Source: Fervidobacterium sp.
GTDB taxonomy: Bacteria; Thermotogota; Thermotogae; Thermotogales; Fervidobacteriaceae
Assembly (NCBI GenBank): GCA_003522805.1
Contig: DPIB01000006.1
Location: 1-14,222 of the forward strand
Direction: 5' to 3'
DNA length: 14,222 nt
Position 1 is the first letter of the stretch; every line of letters begins with the position of its first letter. Shown one piece after another: positions 1 to 6,793 of the stretch. The translations under genes were made by a program, and so were the position numbers. The notes beneath the pieces are model-generated. The model did not search any database. It was not told the DNA's origin and was given only the letters and a program-made list of their open reading frames with translations.

Positions 1-30
1 TATAGGTGGGGGTAGTTCACTGTTCGTTGC

Positions 31-1116
31 TCAGTTTTCTACTTTTCTATTTAGTAGGAATATGGCGAGTATGACGATGATGGGTAAGAGGTACGATACA
101 ATGGGTACAGTGTCGAGGAATGCACCCATGATTGTACTGACGATGCTACCACCAAGTGATGTGAATGCGTACGTTGCACCGTTGAATAGTGGCAGGTGGC
201 TCTTTTCGATTTTTCCTACAGCGGTCTGTTGGATGTATGGGAAAAGTGGGCCAAAGAATAGGCCTGCAATGATGAAGAAGAGTGGGTTCTTGGTTATGAC
301 GAAGAGTGAGACAAGTATTATCATGACTATCGTATTTACGGACACGAGGTCTTTGAATAATTTTGTTATCGGTGAGAGGAAGAATCTGCCGAGTGTGAAT
401 AGTATCCAAAAGAGTGAGTATGCGGTAGCTGATGTAACGATGCCTTCTTTCATGATGTTACCAGCCCAGTTGATTGTCCCTATTTCTGCAGAGCTGTACA
501 GTATGAGTAACGTTAGGAATATCATGAATGTCGAGTTGCTGAATGCGTATTTAATTTCAGAGAGTTTGAATGCCTCTGCTTTCGTAGATGTTGTAATGTG
601 TAACCTTGTCGATGTGTATGCAAATAGTAAAATGAAAATGGTAGCATAGATGAAGTAGACGTTTTTGAAATTGTTCATTCTACTTTGTGCCAGCTGTATG
701 AATAAAGGTGCGAGGATGCCACCTAATCCGTATGCGCCATGGAAGAATCCGAAGTTTGCATTCCTGTTTTGCGCAAGTAGCATGGTAGAACTGTTGAATC
801 CAAAGCCACTGGAAAATCCAAAGATGAGCATACCTACAAGTGATAGTACAAGGGTATTTGAAAATGCTATGATTAAACTGCCGCATATAGTGATACCAAA
901 TCCGATGAGTAACGCCCTTTTGAGCCCAAGTTTGTTAAGGTATATCCCAACGAATATGTTTGATAGTACGGTACCTACGAGCGAAAATAGTGGTATCAAT
1001 GAAGAAATGCCGACGGATATGCTGTAGTCTGACTGGAATAATTTTAGTACCGGTGCTACGGAATTCATTATCAGGGAATACGAAAATATGATTAGCATGG
1101 GAAATATGTTTGACAT
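31..1116 (-). CDS. MFS transporter, 12 membrane helices
   Basis: Integral membrane protein of about 361 residues that fits the major facilitator superfamily. I count twelve hydrophobic segments split 6+6 by a short charged loop (THITTSTKAEAF region). After helix 2 there is a motif A-like loop, GIYLNKLGLKR, in which the usual Asp is Asn. Helices 4, 5 and 11 are Gly-rich (FGFSSGFGFN, GAYGLGG), as in MFS pores. The length is short for the family but complete. I chose the ATG at 1116, which lies 11 bases from the ribosome binding site; a GTG at 1125 is in frame but only 2 bases from it. The gene follows the PAS/sigma-54-type regulator by about 77 bases on the same strand with no terminator visible between, so co-transcription is likely and the regulator may control it. 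The substrate cannot be told; sugar, organic anion or drug are all possible. Confidence 0.85.
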   Translation of the reverse strand: MSNIFPMLIIFSYSLIMNSVAPVLKLFQSDYSISVGISSLIPLFSLVGTVLSNIFVGIYLNKLGLKRALLIGFGITICGSLIIAFSNTLVLSLVGMLIFGFSSGFGFNSSTMLLAQNRNANFGFFHGAYGLGGILAPLFIQLAQSRMNNFKNVYFIYATIFILLFAYTSTRLHITTSTKAEAFKLSEIKYAFSNSTFMIFLTLLILYSSAEIGTINWAGNIMKEGIVTSATAYSLFWILFTLGRFFLSPITKLFKDLVSVNTIVMIILVSLFVITKNPLFFIIAGLFFGPLFPYIQQTAVGKIEKSHLPLFNGATYAFTSLGGSIVSTIMGAFLDTVPIVSYLLPIIVILAIFLLNRKVEN

Positions 1117-1127
1117 AGTTATCACTA

Positions 1128-1134
1128 TCCTCCT
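1128..1134 (-). promoter_or_regulatory. Ribosome binding site of the MFS gene
   Basis: AGGAGGA on the minus strand is a near-perfect Shine-Dalgarno sequence. It lies 11 bases from the ATG at 1116 and 2 bases from an in-frame GTG at 1125, so neither spacing is ideal. I favour the ATG because 2 bases is too close for initiation. Confidence 0.6.
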
Positions 1135-1193
1135 CTTTTATCTTTTTCTTCACAATATTCTTTAACAATATATGCGCATCAATTATAGTATTA

Positions 1194-2885
1194 TCAGTCT
1201 ATACCATATCTTTCCATTTTGTAGTATAACGTTCTTACACTTACATCGAGTATCTCTGCTGCTTTGGATTTGTCACCTCCAGATTTCTTCAGTGCTTCTT
1301 GTATCACTTGCTTTTCGTAGCTTTCAACCATGTCTTTTAACGCCCTTAATTCCAACGTTTCGATGTTGCTTATCTCACTGACTTCTGCCTTTTCAGGTAG
1401 GTGTTTCATCTCTATGATTCGTTCTTCCGGCCCCATGTTGATCATTATTCTACCAATGAAATTCTCCATTTCTCGTACGTTGCCTTGCCATTCTCTGCTT
1501 GTTATGTAGTGCATGACTGCAGGATTCATGCCTTCTACCATTCTGCCATACTGCTGATTTAGCTTTCTTACGATGTGCATGGCTATCTTCGGTATGTCTT
1601 CTCTACGTTCTTTCAATGGAGGTAGATATATGGGAAATACGTTGAGTCGGAAGTACAAATCAGGTAAGAATTCTCCGTTTTTAACCATCTTTTCGAGGTC
1701 GGTGTTCGTCGCTGCGATGATTCTTACGTCTACTTTCTTGACGTTCCTTCCACCGACTGGAACGAATTCTTTCGATTCTATGAATCTGAGTAGCTTCGGC
1801 TGGAGTGAGATGGGTAGTTTGCCAACTTCATCTAAAAAGAGTGTCCCGCCATCTGCCTCTTCTACTAAGCCTTTTTTCCCACCACGCACTGCACCAGTGA
1901 ATGCGCCTTCTTCGTAACCGAAGAGTTCCGATTCCAAAATCGATTCTGGTATGGCAGCACAATTGACGCTGACAAAAGATTTGTTTTTACGTGGGCTGAT
2001 GTTGTGGATTGCATGCGCAAAGAGTTCTTTCCCTGTGCCACTCTCACCTCTTAGAAGGACTGTTGCGGGCGTCTGAGCTACTTTCTTTGCCTGCTCTTTT
2101 GCTATCTGCATTATTCTGCTGTCGCCGATTATGTCATCAAATGTGTACTGCGCCCTCATGTGTCTTATTAGTCTCTTTATCTCTTCGAGCTCGTTGTTGA
2201 GTCGCATTATTTCAGAGACGTCGTGTACCACCGCAACGCTCCCTTTGAATTTGCCATGTACAAAGAGTGGGGTTGCATTGACTATGACTTCTTTCCTCGC
2301 AGGGCCTACTTTGAGCCTTGCATTGTAGATGGGCTGTCTCATCTTTGCGATGAGCATGTGGATGCTCTCACCTTCTGCGATGTCAACCGTTGCGGGTTTG
2401 CCAACTACTTCTTCTGCGGGATATCCAGTTATCTTGGTGTATGCTTTATTTACAATTCTAACGATACCATTCTCATCCGCTACGCTGATTGCATCGTTTG
2501 TGGAGTCTATTATTGCTTTGAGTTGTGCTTCAACTTCTTTGAGGTTTGTGATTTCTTCTGCCAGTTTCCGAATGCTGGTAATGTCTCTGAAGACTGCAAC
2601 AGCACCTATGATTTCTCCACGTTCGTCTTTTATCGGTAGTCTCGATGTTATGATGACAGCGTTTTCTGTGCGCTGCACTTGGTCTATCTCAGGTAATCCG
2701 GTTCTGACGACGATGTGTAATCTTGTATTTTCTACCACGTCTTCAACGTATTTGCCAATTATGTCACTTGGCAGGCCAAGAAGTTTGGATGCGTTCTTAT
2801 TTACATAAACGACATTCGCTTCTTTGTTGACGATGATGATTCCTTCTATAATGGAATCAAGTACACTTTTGAGTATTCGTTCCAT
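1194..2885 (-). CDS. PAS-PAS-AAA+-Fis sigma-54-type transcription activator
   Basis: Cytoplasmic bacterial enhancer-binding protein of 563 residues. Two PAS sensor domains (about 1-108 and 120-228) each carry the typical YVNKNASKLLG / IVNKAYTKITGY signature and are followed by short helices. The AAA+ domain (about 248-480) has Walker A GESGTGKE (280-287), the sigma-54 contact loop GAFTGA (327-332), Walker B GTLFLDEV (347-354), an arginine in YFRLNVFP (R413) and GNVREMEN (468-475). A Fis-type helix-turn-helix ends the protein (519-563). There is no receiver domain, so it should respond to a ligand or redox state through PAS rather than to phosphorylation. The intact GAFTGA loop means it is built to remodel sigma-54 polymerase, although some Thermotogae are thought to lack rpoN. 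It lies directly upstream of the MFS gene. The ATG at 2885 has a modest GGAG site 10 bases upstream. Confidence 0.93.
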   Translation of the reverse strand: MERILKSVLDSIIEGIIIVNKEANVVYVNKNASKLLGLPSDIIGKYVEDVVENTRLHIVVRTGLPEIDQVQRTENAVIITSRLPIKDERGEIIGAVAVFRDITSIRKLAEEITNLKEVEAQLKAIIDSTNDAISVADENGIVRIVNKAYTKITGYPAEEVVGKPATVDIAEGESIHMLIAKMRQPIYNARLKVGPARKEVIVNATPLFVHGKFKGSVAVVHDVSEIMRLNNELEEIKRLIRHMRAQYTFDDIIGDSRIMQIAKEQAKKVAQTPATVLLRGESGTGKELFAHAIHNISPRKNKSFVSVNCAAIPESILESELFGYEEGAFTGAVRGGKKGLVEEADGGTLFLDEVGKLPISLQPKLLRFIESKEFVPVGGRNVKKVDVRIIAATNTDLEKMVKNGEFLPDLYFRLNVFPIYLPPLKERREDIPKIAMHIVRKLNQQYGRMVEGMNPAVMHYITSREWQGNVREMENFIGRIMINMGPEERIIEMKHLPEKAEVSEISNIETLELRALKDMVESYEKQVIQEALKKSGGDKSKAAEILDVSVRTLYYKMERYGID

Positions 2886-2915
2886 TCATTTTCATCTCCA
2901 TCCAACGTAAGGTAC

Positions 2916-2931
2916 TGCATTTCGTTATCCA
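2916..2931 (-). promoter_or_regulatory. Candidate -24/-12 (sigma-54) promoter of the regulator
   Basis: On the minus strand TGGATA-ACGAA-ATGCA has the invariant GG and GC exactly 10 bases apart. It matches TGG of the -24 box and TGCA of the -12 box; the rest of the -24 box is poor. Transcription would begin near 2905, giving a leader of about 20 bases before the ATG at 2885. The spacing fits and the gene encodes a sigma-54-type activator, but a chance match is quite possible. Confidence 0.3.
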
Positions 2932-2952
2932 CTCGGTCATTCTGATGATAAG

Positions 2953-2965
2953 AAACGATTCGTTT
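2953..2965. promoter_or_regulatory. Perfect 13-base inverted repeat, candidate operator
   Basis: AAACGA-T-TCGTTT is a perfect palindrome around one central base. It lies about 47-60 bases upstream of the start expected from the candidate -24/-12 promoter, and about 80-92 bases downstream of the start expected from the sigma-70-like promoter. It could bind the Fis-type domain of the regulator, but no family site is known to me that would confirm this. Confidence 0.35.
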
Positions 2966-2988
2966 AGGTGTTAATTTCGCCATTGAGC

Positions 2989-3002
2989 TGAACGGTAGTT
3001 CA
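2989..3002. promoter_or_regulatory. Inverted repeat TGAAC-N4-GTTCA, candidate operator
   Basis: Five-base arms match perfectly around GGTA. It lies 23 bases beyond the 13-base palindrome, so the pair is arranged like the two upstream sites often used by enhancer-binding proteins. The arm sequence differs from the first repeat, which argues against one protein binding both. Confidence 0.3.
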
Positions 3003-3052
3003 ACGATTTTCGAAGTTCTAAGGTCTCATTTATATAGTACCTCACTAAGAAA

Positions 3053-3080
3053 ATTATACACAAAAAAACCATATTTTGAA
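3053..3080 (-). promoter_or_regulatory. Sigma-70-like promoter of the regulator/MFS operon
   Basis: On the minus strand there is a consensus -10 box TATAAT (3053-3058) and a -35-like TTCAAA (3075-3080) separated by 16 bases. Transcription would start near 3046 and leave a leader of about 160 bases before the regulator, long enough to include both inverted repeats. Confidence 0.5.
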
Positions 3081-3110
3081 CCTGCCAGTCAATTACTGTT
3101 TTTAGAAATA

Positions 3111-3130
3111 TGGGATTAGCTGGGATTAGC
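3111..3130 (+). repeat. Tandem direct repeat, 2 x TGGGATTAGC
   Basis: Two perfect adjacent copies of a 10-base unit lie about 100 bases upstream of the cyclase start. One helical turn of spacing puts both copies on the same DNA face, as expected for co-operative protein binding upstream of a promoter; a slippage duplication is equally possible. Confidence 0.55.
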
Positions 3131-3132
3131 AG

Positions 3133-3150
3133 GATATCAAAGTTGACATC
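3133..3150. promoter_or_regulatory. Inverted repeat overlapping a TTGACA box
   Basis: GATATCAA and TTGACATC flank AG; the arms match at 7 of 8 positions. The right arm contains a consensus -35 hexamer TTGACA (3143-3148) facing the cyclase operon. No good -10 box lies 16-18 bases downstream (the best is TCTTGT at 3166), so an activated or weak promoter is possible. It is a plausible operator for the signalling operon. Confidence 0.35.
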
Positions 3151-3216
3151 TAGTTTCTTGTAATGTCTTGTGCGTTATGTTGTTATGTGATGGAAAAAAC
3201 GGAACGAAGCGAATCG

Positions 3217-3223
3217 AAGGGGG
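3217..3223 (+). promoter_or_regulatory. Ribosome binding site that sets the cyclase TTG start
   Basis: AAGGGGG lies 7 bases before the TTG at 3231. No comparable site precedes the other in-frame TTG at 3168. This places the start at 3231, immediately before the first membrane segment. Confidence 0.65.
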
Positions 3224-3230
3224 ATGCATA

Positions 3231-5159
3231 TTGAAGAGGATCGATTTGTTGAGTATCATAATAGCAATATTCTTTTTGTGGGCTATATTCTTTCAGGTGG
3301 ATTTTTTGGAGATATTCGATTTGAAGATAATGGATTTCTTCTACAAAATTAGAGGGACGACCACTATAGATCCCTCTGTTGTCGTAATCGGAATAGATGA
3401 GTATTCTCTCAGTGCACTGGAAGTGGAGGGTGACACTTGGCCCTGGAAGAGGGATGCTTATGGAAAACTACTCGAGAGGGTATTTGAAGATGGGGCAAAA
3501 GTCGTTGCATTTGATGTATCCTTTACTGAAGCAGGGGATGAGGAGAGCGATAGTTATTTCGCAAGTACTCTTTTGATGTATGAGAATGTTGTTCTGGGTA
3601 CTTATTTGATAAATGATAAGGAGGTGTATCTTTCTTACGATAAGAGGTTAAGAGAGATGATGGAGCAGAACATTGCGTATGTAGATTATGCTTACAAGAT
3701 GGACAATTTCAAGGCTCTTGGATTGCTTAATCCATTTAAGGTCTACAAGATCAGGCCTGTATATGAACTCTTCGCAACCTCTGCTTATTCCGCCTCTTAC
3801 GAGATCGGAGCTTTGGATGCCGACGGTATTGTGCGCCGAATTCCTCTACTGGTCTTGGAAGAGTGGTCAAGGGAGAATGCAGTCTCTTCTGGCCTCTTCC
3901 CACATATGGACGTACTCACTGCTGCGATTTTCTCCGATGTCCCGTCAGTGGATTTGACCATTGATTTGTCGAGTAAACAAGTAATATTTAATGAGTCTTC
4001 AATTCCATTCGATAGCTCTGGATACATGCATTTGTGGTATTATGGAAGGGGTACAGATGTCTTTAGCGAGATCCCTTTCTATGATGTCATGAATGGCAAG
4101 TTTGAACCGGGAACTTTCCGTGATAAAGCTGTAATCGTAGGTTATACAGCCACTGCAAAGGGTTTGTACGATTTGAGGATAACACCGTTCTCAACAGAAG
4201 AAGCTGGCGTTTTTGTGCACGCAAATGCAGTAGAGAATCTAATAAGAAATGATTTCATAAAACCCTTTACACCGTTCAATAATGCTATTGTATTTATAAT
4301 CATAATGACTGTTGTAGTTGTGCTATCGAAGATTAAGGGCAGGTCTGTGAATACAATACTGTTATCTATACCTGTTGTCTTTCTGATCTTCTCATATGTG
4401 CTGTTCTTGCAGAGAACATATATCAGCACGTTCTACCCAATCTTTGCTGTGCTCGTAGTTGGTATAACTAAGACTTTAGGCGACTTTTTGAGAGAGAATG
4501 CCGAAAAGAGGAAGATGAAAGAGTTCCTTTATCGCTATGTGCCGGACAGAGTGGCTGAAATTCTAGTTGGTAGTGGGGAGTTGAAATTGGGCGGAGAGAC
4601 AAGAAATGTTGTCGTATTGTTTTCGGATATAAAAGGGTTCACAAGTCGTTCGGAAAAGCTGGCTCCTGAAGAAGTTGTTGCCTTTCTCAATGTTTACTTG
4701 ACGAAGATGAGTGAAGTTATCAGGTACAAGTATGATGGGACTATAGATAAATTTATTGGGGATGCTATAATGGCAATCTTTGGTGCACCAGTTGCTTATG
4801 AAGATGACATAGAACGTGCGTTGAATTGCGCATTGGATATGAGAGAGGCGCTTAAGGAACTTAATAAGGAGTTGGGACTCGATTTGGATAGCGGTATTGG
4901 GATACACTACGGCCCTGCCATTGTCGGGAACATTGGAGCGCCGTTCAGGATGGATTATACGTGCATAGGTGACACGGTCAACACCGCTTCAAGGATGGAA
5001 CATCTTACAAGAGAAGTGGATGCTGAGATCATAGTCTCTGAAGAAATAGTCAAGAGAACCGAGGGTTTTGAATTCGAGTATCTGGGAGAATACTCGGTAA
5101 AAGGTAAGAGCGAGAAACTGAAATTATACAAACTTATTGGAGAACAGCAGAGAGGGTGA
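3231..5159 (+). CDS. CHASE2-domain class III adenylate cyclase
   Basis: Membrane receptor cyclase of 642 residues making cAMP from ATP. One N-terminal helix (about 6-23) leads to an extracytoplasmic CHASE2 sensor (about 30-345; note DPSVVVIGID, WPWKRDAYGKLL and VVAFDVSF), then three helices (about 351-367, 375-393, 399-415), a short linker, and the cytoplasmic class III catalytic domain (about 455-640). Catalytic residues look complete: metal-binding Asp in FSDIKGF (D466) and FIGDAIM (D511), purine-selecting Lys in DKFIGD (K507) paired with Thr in YTCIGD (T577), and the transition-state pair Asn and Arg in DTVNTASRME (N584, R588). The Lys/Thr pair indicates ATP and the class IIIb type rather than a guanylate cyclase. 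TTG start chosen by its ribosome binding site. It heads a five-gene operon containing a FecR-domain envelope protein, a frequent partner of CHASE2 in my knowledge of these families. Confidence 0.95.
   Translation: MKRIDLLSIIIAIFFLWAIFFQVDFLEIFDLKIMDFFYKIRGTTTIDPSVVVIGIDEYSLSALEVEGDTWPWKRDAYGKLLERVFEDGAKVVAFDVSFTEAGDEESDSYFASTLLMYENVVLGTYLINDKEVYLSYDKRLREMMEQNIAYVDYAYKMDNFKALGLLNPFKVYKIRPVYELFATSAYSASYEIGALDADGIVRRIPLLVLEEWSRENAVSSGLFPHMDVLTAAIFSDVPSVDLTIDLSSKQVIFNESSIPFDSSGYMHLWYYGRGTDVFSEIPFYDVMNGKFEPGTFRDKAVIVGYTATAKGLYDLRITPFSTEEAGVFVHANAVENLIRNDFIKPFTPFNNAIVFIIIMTVVVVLSKIKGRSVNTILLSIPVVFLIFSYVLFLQRTYISTFYPIFAVLVVGITKTLGDFLRENAEKRKMKEFLYRYVPDRVAEILVGSGELKLGGETRNVVVLFSDIKGFTSRSEKLAPEEVVAFLNVYLTKMSEVIRYKYDGTIDKFIGDAIMAIFGAPVAYEDDIERALNCALDMREALKELNKELGLDLDSGIGIHYGPAIVGNIGAPFRMDYTCIGDTVNTASRMEHLTREVDAEIIVSEEIVKRTEGFEFEYLGEYSVKGKSEKLKLYKLIGEQQRG
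5152..5159 (+). promoter_or_regulatory. Ribosome binding site supporting a CTG start
   Basis: GAGGGTGA at the very end of the cyclase gene lies 6 bases before CTG at 5166. The first ATG of the next gene, at 5220, has only AGGG 16 bases upstream, too far to act. The site therefore favours a CTG start 18 codons earlier. Confidence 0.5.
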
Positions 5160-5165
5160 ACTAAC

Positions 5166-6125
5166 CTGTCAGACCCATCGGAGAGGATTATAAGAAGAAA
5201 GGGTAACGGCACTTTTTATATGTACAATCAACGAAATGGTAAATTCCTTATCAGCGGAGAAGTACCTGAACAAGATGATGTCTATGAATTTGCAATGGAG
5301 AACATGATATGCATAGATGAGAAGGTCTTTGAACTGGTAAGCTGGTTACTGAGAACGACTAGTATAGATGATATTGTCTCCTCAATATGCGAGTTTTTTG
5401 AGAAGAGAATGGATAAATCGGTGAAAGTAAACTTTTTGGAAGATAAATGTCAGTTTGAAATGAGCGAAGAATCTGCTAATATTCCTATAGTAAGCAAGAA
5501 CTCCGGGGCTATTGGTTGTATAAGAATTACTGGAAAGTTCAGTATCTTCGAGGCGCTGGGTTTACTCGCATTTTATAACTCGCTTGTGTCTATCATAGAG
5601 GGAATTGTGATAAACTATAGGTTGCAACAACTGCTAAGGAGTGGTCTGGACACACTATACAAAGCACTGAATAGAAGGGCAAGATTGACCGATTTAGATT
5701 TGGATATGATGGAGAGAATTGTTTTCGGTATCTCTGAAGCAGAGAGCACGGACAAGGAATTGTGTAGTTTGGCACTTAAGGCAGCAAATGTTGGATTAGT
5801 CGGCGTTCGAGATGATATATTCGAAAGGATCAGAGAGGGTGGTGCAACGGGCGAAGATTATTCTGAGTATTTGAAGCATGTGGATTATGGGTATGAGATA
5901 TTGAAGGATTTGGAATTGGAGAAAGAGGTATTAGATGCATGCCTCTATCATCATGAATTCCTAGATGGTAGCGGGCCTAAACAATTGAAGAATGATGAGA
6001 TACCGAAATTGGCATTGATCATAGGTATTGCAGAACATGTGGTCTTACTGAGATGGGGAAATGAGAAACTCCTAGAAAAGTATCCAGACAACTTTATAAA
6101 AATTGCGTTGAAGGTATCGAGGTGA
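5166..6125 (+). CDS. Degenerate GAF/HD-GYP-like protein (pseudo-phosphodiesterase)
   Basis: Cytoplasmic protein of 319 residues from CTG 5166 (301 from ATG 5220). Order, numbering from the ATG: a small N-terminal domain, a shortened GAF-like region (about 35-135), then a C-terminal region aligning with HD-GYP. Kept landmarks are a His in HVDYGYEIL (220), HHEFLDGSG (244-252) and EIP. The metal and catalytic signature is lost: HDVGKIGI of active proteins reads as ANVGLVGV (189-196), the GYP tripeptide is reduced to GP (252-253), and VADVFDAL becomes IAEHVVLL. It should thus not hydrolyse c-di-GMP and may bind a nucleotide or scaffold a partner. Layout parallels the intact HD-GYP protein at the end of the same operon, suggesting duplication and decay. 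It ends in a GTGA overlap with the DUF3307 gene. The frame is intact, so I do not call it a pseudogene. Confidence 0.8.
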   Translation: MSDPSERIIRRKGNGTFYMYNQRNGKFLISGEVPEQDDVYEFAMENMICIDEKVFELVSWLLRTTSIDDIVSSICEFFEKRMDKSVKVNFLEDKCQFEMSEESANIPIVSKNSGAIGCIRITGKFSIFEALGLLAFYNSLVSIIEGIVINYRLQQLLRSGLDTLYKALNRRARLTDLDLDMMERIVFGISEAESTDKELCSLALKAANVGLVGVRDDIFERIREGGATGEDYSEYLKHVDYGYEILKDLELEKEVLDACLYHHEFLDGSGPKQLKNDEIPKLALIIGIAEHVVLLRWGNEKLLEKYPDNFIKIALKVSR

Positions 6126-6793
6126 GAGATCTGAAAACTTTGTGGTATATTTTTCCATATTTCTTTTTGGGGCATTTGGTTGGTGACTACATACTGCAGA
6201 ATAGTTATATAGCTGCAAGAAAATCGAAGGATTTGAAGGTTCTGTTGTTACATGTTTTTCTCATCTTTGCCTCGCAACTAGTTTTTTCACTCGGCAAGGG
6301 ATTCGGCTTAGTACAACTTCTCTTCGTTGTTCTCTTATCTGTCTTGCATTTCCTCATAGATTTTGGCAAGTACAAATGTAAGAACGGCTTTTGCAGTACT
6401 TGGTGGTATTATTTGATTGATCAGTGTCTGCATCTGTTGAGCTTTTTGTTCGTGATGGTACCTTTCTCTGATGTGGATTTCTTCTTAAATCGCAATTTGG
6501 TAGTCGTGTTGTGTGTGATGATTTTCAATGCTTATTTCATAAGCTTTTTAGTCCATTTTATAACCTCAAATGGAGTATACAAAAGAGATTATTTAGGTTA
6601 CCTATTTAGAATGGTAGCGCCTGTTCTTTATTATTTTAGCCCCATAGTTTTTATAGTTTACGAAGTATTGATATTCTTACCTGTTTGGAAAGTAATTAAG
6701 CATTCGAAATCTAAGTCGATAACTCTATCGGTAATGTTGAACTATGTATTTACTCTATTTGCAAGCATAATTCTTACGGGGGTGATGTTATGA
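6122..6793 (+). CDS. DUF3307 family membrane protein
   Basis: Polytopic membrane protein of 223 residues with about six or seven hydrophobic segments. The N-terminal signature FFLGHLVGDYILQNSYIAARKSKD and later LHFLIDFGKYK and YLIDQCLHLLSFL match the conserved His/Asp/Gln pattern of DUF3307, a family with no assigned function. The conserved His, Asp and Gln face the membrane start of their helices and could form a metal or active site. The start is GTG at 6122, overlapping the stop of the preceding gene as GTGA, with AAGG 7 bases upstream; the stop overlaps the next ATG as ATGA. Such coupling at both ends implies that it is made in step with the pseudo-HD-GYP and FecR proteins. Family call is firm; its role in signalling or envelope assembly is unknown. 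Confidence 0.85.
   Translation: MRDLKTLWYIFPYFFLGHLVGDYILQNSYIAARKSKDLKVLLLHVFLIFASQLVFSLGKGFGLVQLLFVVLLSVLHFLIDFGKYKCKNGFCSTWWYYLIDQCLHLLSFLFVMVPFSDVDFFLNRNLVVVLCVMIFNAYFISFLVHFITSNGVYKRDYLGYLFRMVAPVLYYFSPIVFIVYEVLIFLPVWKVIKHSKSKSITLSVMLNYVFTLFASIILTGVML

Larger units (their letters stand above)
2886..3230. other. Divergent intergenic region with control sites
   Basis: This 345-base non-coding stretch separates the minus-strand regulator from the plus-strand cyclase operon. It holds a sigma-70-like promoter for the regulator (3053-3080), a candidate -24/-12 promoter (2916-2931), two inverted repeats (2953-2965 and 2989-3002), a 10-base direct repeat (3111-3130), an inverted repeat over a TTGACA box (3133-3150) and a purine-rich leader ending in the cyclase ribosome binding site. 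The reading frame is open from 3168 into the cyclase, but that extension looks non-coding. I saw no tRNA, riboswitch or terminator in it. Confidence 0.7.

Noticed and set aside
1..30. G-rich stretch at the left edge as a terminator or start of another gene
   Set aside because: No hairpin or reading frame can be supported in so few bases.
62..1027. Long plus-strand reading frames opposite the MFS gene
   Set aside because: They are antisense shadows of a clearly coding membrane protein, with no ribosome binding sites or recognisable domains.
1573..2808. Several long plus-strand reading frames opposite the regulator
   Set aside because: They overlap each other and the conserved AAA+ and PAS domains read on the minus strand; the translations look non-natural.
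3168..3230. In-frame upstream TTG start extending the cyclase by 21 residues
   Set aside because: No ribosome binding site precedes it, the added residues are Cys-rich and unlike coding sequence, and the TTG at 3231 has a strong site.
5220..6125. Calling the degenerate HD-GYP gene a pseudogene
   Set aside because: The frame is uninterrupted, overlaps its neighbour precisely and keeps fold-forming residues, which points to a working non-catalytic protein.
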